Source: an uncultured Deinococcales bacterium
GTDB taxonomy: Bacteria; Deinococcota; Deinococci; Deinococcales; Trueperaceae
NCBI GenBank assembly: GCA_937934635.1
Contig: CALGZD010000197.1
Span: 1-6,065 of the forward strand
DNA: 6,065 nucleotides
Reading direction: 5' to 3'
This document shows positions 4,692 through 6,065 of this stretch, one piece after another. Within the stretch, counting starts at the first letter, position 1. Each line of letters opens with the position of its first letter. Made by a program: the position numbers and the translations under genes. A model generated the notes under the pieces. That model saw only the letters and a list, made by a program, of their open reading frames with translations, was not told the origin of the DNA and did not search any database.

Positions 4692-5462
4692 GTGAACATC
4701 CTATTTATTGGCGATATATTTGCCAACGCAGGACTAAAAATTACCAAGGCATTTCTAAACGAGTATCGCCATGACTATGATTTCATCATTGCTAATGGTG
4801 AAAATGTTGCTGGTGGAAAAGGCATTACCCGTAAACACTTTAAAGAGTTAAAAAATATGGGTATAGATGTCATCACGCTTGGCAATCATGCTTGGGATAA
4901 CCGTGAAGCACTTGAAATTGTAGAGGAAAGCCCAACGCTCATTCGCCCATACAATTTGCCAAAAGGTTCTCCTGGTTTTGGCTATTACCAATTCACTAGC
5001 AAATCGGGAAACAAAATTGCAGTATCCAACATGTTAGGCCGGGTTTACATGGATTACTATGACTGCCCTTTTAGTGCCATAGACACTATTTTAGAAGAAC
5101 ACCCAAAGGATATTCCCTTAATACTAGACTTTCATGCAGAAGCCACCAGCGAGAAAAAAGTATTTTCCTACTACTTACGTGGTCAGGTGAGTGCAGTGCT
5201 CGGTACACATACACACATCCCCACTGCTGATGCACGAATTGATGGGGGTACTGCCTACATCACTGATGTCGGCATGACAGGGGTAAGTGATTCAGCCATT
5301 GGCATGGACTATGAGGCTGTGCTCGAGCGCTTTATAAACAAACAGCCTCGCCGCTTTAAACCTGCTGAGGGTGAGGCAAATGTCAATGCTGTAGCCATTA
5401 CCTTAGATGGTCCAATAGCAACTAACATTGAACATATTCAGTGGTATGACGATACTGAATAA
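4692..5462 (+). CDS. ymdB: YmdB/DR1281-type metallophosphoesterase (TIGR00282 family)
   Basis: This cytoplasmic two-metal phosphoesterase belongs to the family of B. subtilis YmdB, a phosphodiesterase shown to hydrolyse 2',3'-cyclic nucleotides, and of D. radiodurans DR1281. The 256 residues show every metal-site motif: D8 (LFIGDIF), E37-N38 (ANGENVAGGKG), N65-H66 (LGNHAWD), H148 (DFHAEATSEK), and H173 and H175 (GTHTHIPTAD). As I recall, these numbers match the DR1281 structure exactly, which supports both the family and the GTG start at 4692. DVGMTG at 192-197 is another family signature. Length is normal. It lies 49 bases after the arsC-like gene and 17 bases before znuA-like, in a probable operon. 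In B. subtilis, YmdB affects biofilm and motility gene expression and RNA turnover; whether that holds here is unknown. Confidence 0.95.
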   Translation: MNILFIGDIFANAGLKITKAFLNEYRHDYDFIIANGENVAGGKGITRKHFKELKNMGIDVITLGNHAWDNREALEIVEESPTLIRPYNLPKGSPGFGYYQFTSKSGNKIAVSNMLGRVYMDYYDCPFSAIDTILEEHPKDIPLILDFHAEATSEKKVFSYYLRGQVSAVLGTHTHIPTADARIDGGTAYITDVGMTGVSDSAIGMDYEAVLERFINKQPRRFKPAEGEANVNAVAITLDGPIATNIEHIQWYDDTE

Positions 5463-5479
5463 ATAAATAACAGAATTAT

Positions 5480-6065
5480 ATGGCTAAATATTTATCTCTA
5501 AAATCTCATTGTGCTTTATTGCTTTTCATATGTGCAACTTTTTTCCAGCAACAAAGCTTGGCACAAACTGTTGTTACAAGTATTCAGCCCTACTACAGCC
5601 TTACACAGCAAATCGCACCAGAAGCTGATGTACACCGTCTACTAGCTATTGGCACATCACCTCATAGCTTTGAACCAAAACCTAGTCAAATCCGCACTGT
5701 TGCAAAAGCAGATTTGATAATTATCAATGGTGTTTTGGATGCATGGGTCTATGACATTGTGAAAGCCAGTCGGAGTGAAGCTATCATACTTGATATCATG
5801 CAAGCGTTAGACTTCGACCCAATTGCAGAGCACGAAGGTCATAATCATGAAGGTTATAATCACAGTCCTGACCTAGATGTATATAGTAGTCAAGATTTAG
5901 GTAATCCACATATTTGGTTAAACCCCACACTGATGTCACAAGCAGTCAGTTTAATCACTGAAGCGTTAGCAGCTACTAAGCCAGAACTTGCTTCAGACTT
6001 CCAAGCGAATGCGGCAACCCTCTCAAGAAAACTCTTGACTTTAGATCGACAAATTCAAACACGTT
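5480..6065 (+). CDS. znuA: Zinc ABC transporter substrate-binding protein, ZnuA/TroA-like (cut by window end)
   Basis: This is a periplasmic metal-binding protein of the cluster A-I (ZnuA/TroA/AdcA) family, which delivers Zn or Mn to an ABC importer. The first 195 residues are visible and the frame runs off the window. A signal peptide spans about 1-28, with hydrophobic LLLFICATFF and a likely signal peptidase I site after SLA. The mature start VVTSIQPYYSLTQQIA is typical. H62 (SPHSFEP) and H144 (NPHIWLNP) are the first two metal-ligand histidines; the third His and the fourth ligand lie beyond the window. Between them is a His-rich loop at about 117-128 (H118, H121, H123, H128), which favours zinc over manganese. 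The ATG follows the ymdB-like stop by 17 bases with no strong Shine-Dalgarno sequence, so it is probably in the same operon. znuB and znuC would be expected to the right. No Zur/Fur-type operator fits in the short gap. Confidence 0.93.
   Translation, partial: MAKYLSLKSHCALLLFICATFFQQQSLAQTVVTSIQPYYSLTQQIAPEADVHRLLAIGTSPHSFEPKPSQIRTVAKADLIIINGVLDAWVYDIVKASRSEAIILDIMQALDFDPIAEHEGHNHEGYNHSPDLDVYSSQDLGNPHIWLNPTLMSQAVSLITEALAATKPELASDFQANAATLSRKLLTLDRQIQTR
5834..5863 (+). repeat. 15-bp in-frame tandem repeat coding the His-rich loop of ZnuA
   Basis: GAAGGTCATAATCAT (5834-5848) is followed by GAAGGTTATAATCAC (5849-5863), with two mismatches. They encode EGHNH and EGYNH, so an in-frame duplication appears to have extended the zinc-binding loop. 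Confidence 0.8.

Overview
The window is an AT-rich (roughly 40% GC by eye), densely coded bacterial chromosome segment with every intact gene on the + strand. It holds the end of galT, then tpiA, an M24 Xaa-Pro peptidase, an unknown lipoprotein, a DinB-fold protein, an ArsC-like protein without cysteine, a YmdB/DR1281-type phosphodiesterase, and the first two thirds of a ZnuA-like zinc-binding protein. No phage, integrase, transposase or defence gene is visible. My best guess at the host is the Deinococcus-Thermus lineage in a low-GC form. This rests on the metal-site numbering of the phosphodiesterase (as I recall it for D. radiodurans DR1281), the style of the triosephosphate isomerase, and the co-occurrence of a DinB protein and a cysteine-free ArsC-like protein. 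It comes from memory of the families and is not proven.

Layout. Positions 1-162 are the GalT C-terminus. Positions 163-671 form a long gap that contains no intact gene; it holds a minus-strand remnant of a VOC/glyoxalase-fold gene, a small hairpin and a tandem 10-mer. tpiA (672-1436) is followed by a C/G-rich dispersed-type hairpin repeat and a good intrinsic terminator. The peptidase (1620-2693) and lipoprotein (2703-3377) are 9 bp apart and probably co-transcribed. A 16-bp tandem repeat array separates them from the dinB-like gene (3508-4032). A 259-bp spacer full of direct and inverted repeats then leads into a likely three-gene operon: arsC-like (4292-4642), ymdB-like (4692-5462) and znuA-like (5480 to the window end).

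Function. galT and tpiA are sugar and glycolysis housekeeping genes, and the peptidase handles proline-containing peptides. The last three genes combine a probable non-catalytic thioredoxin-fold protein, a metal-dependent phosphodiesterase and periplasmic zinc capture; a functional link between them is only an inference from spacing.

What stands out is mostly at DNA level. Nearly every intergenic gap carries a different short tandem or direct duplication (units of 10, 14, 16 and 31 bp), and the palindrome GCTCGAGC occurs three times in the same codon register. I found no convincing new multi-gene system. The most unusual proteins are the cysteine-less ArsC-like protein and the lipoprotein with no recognised family.
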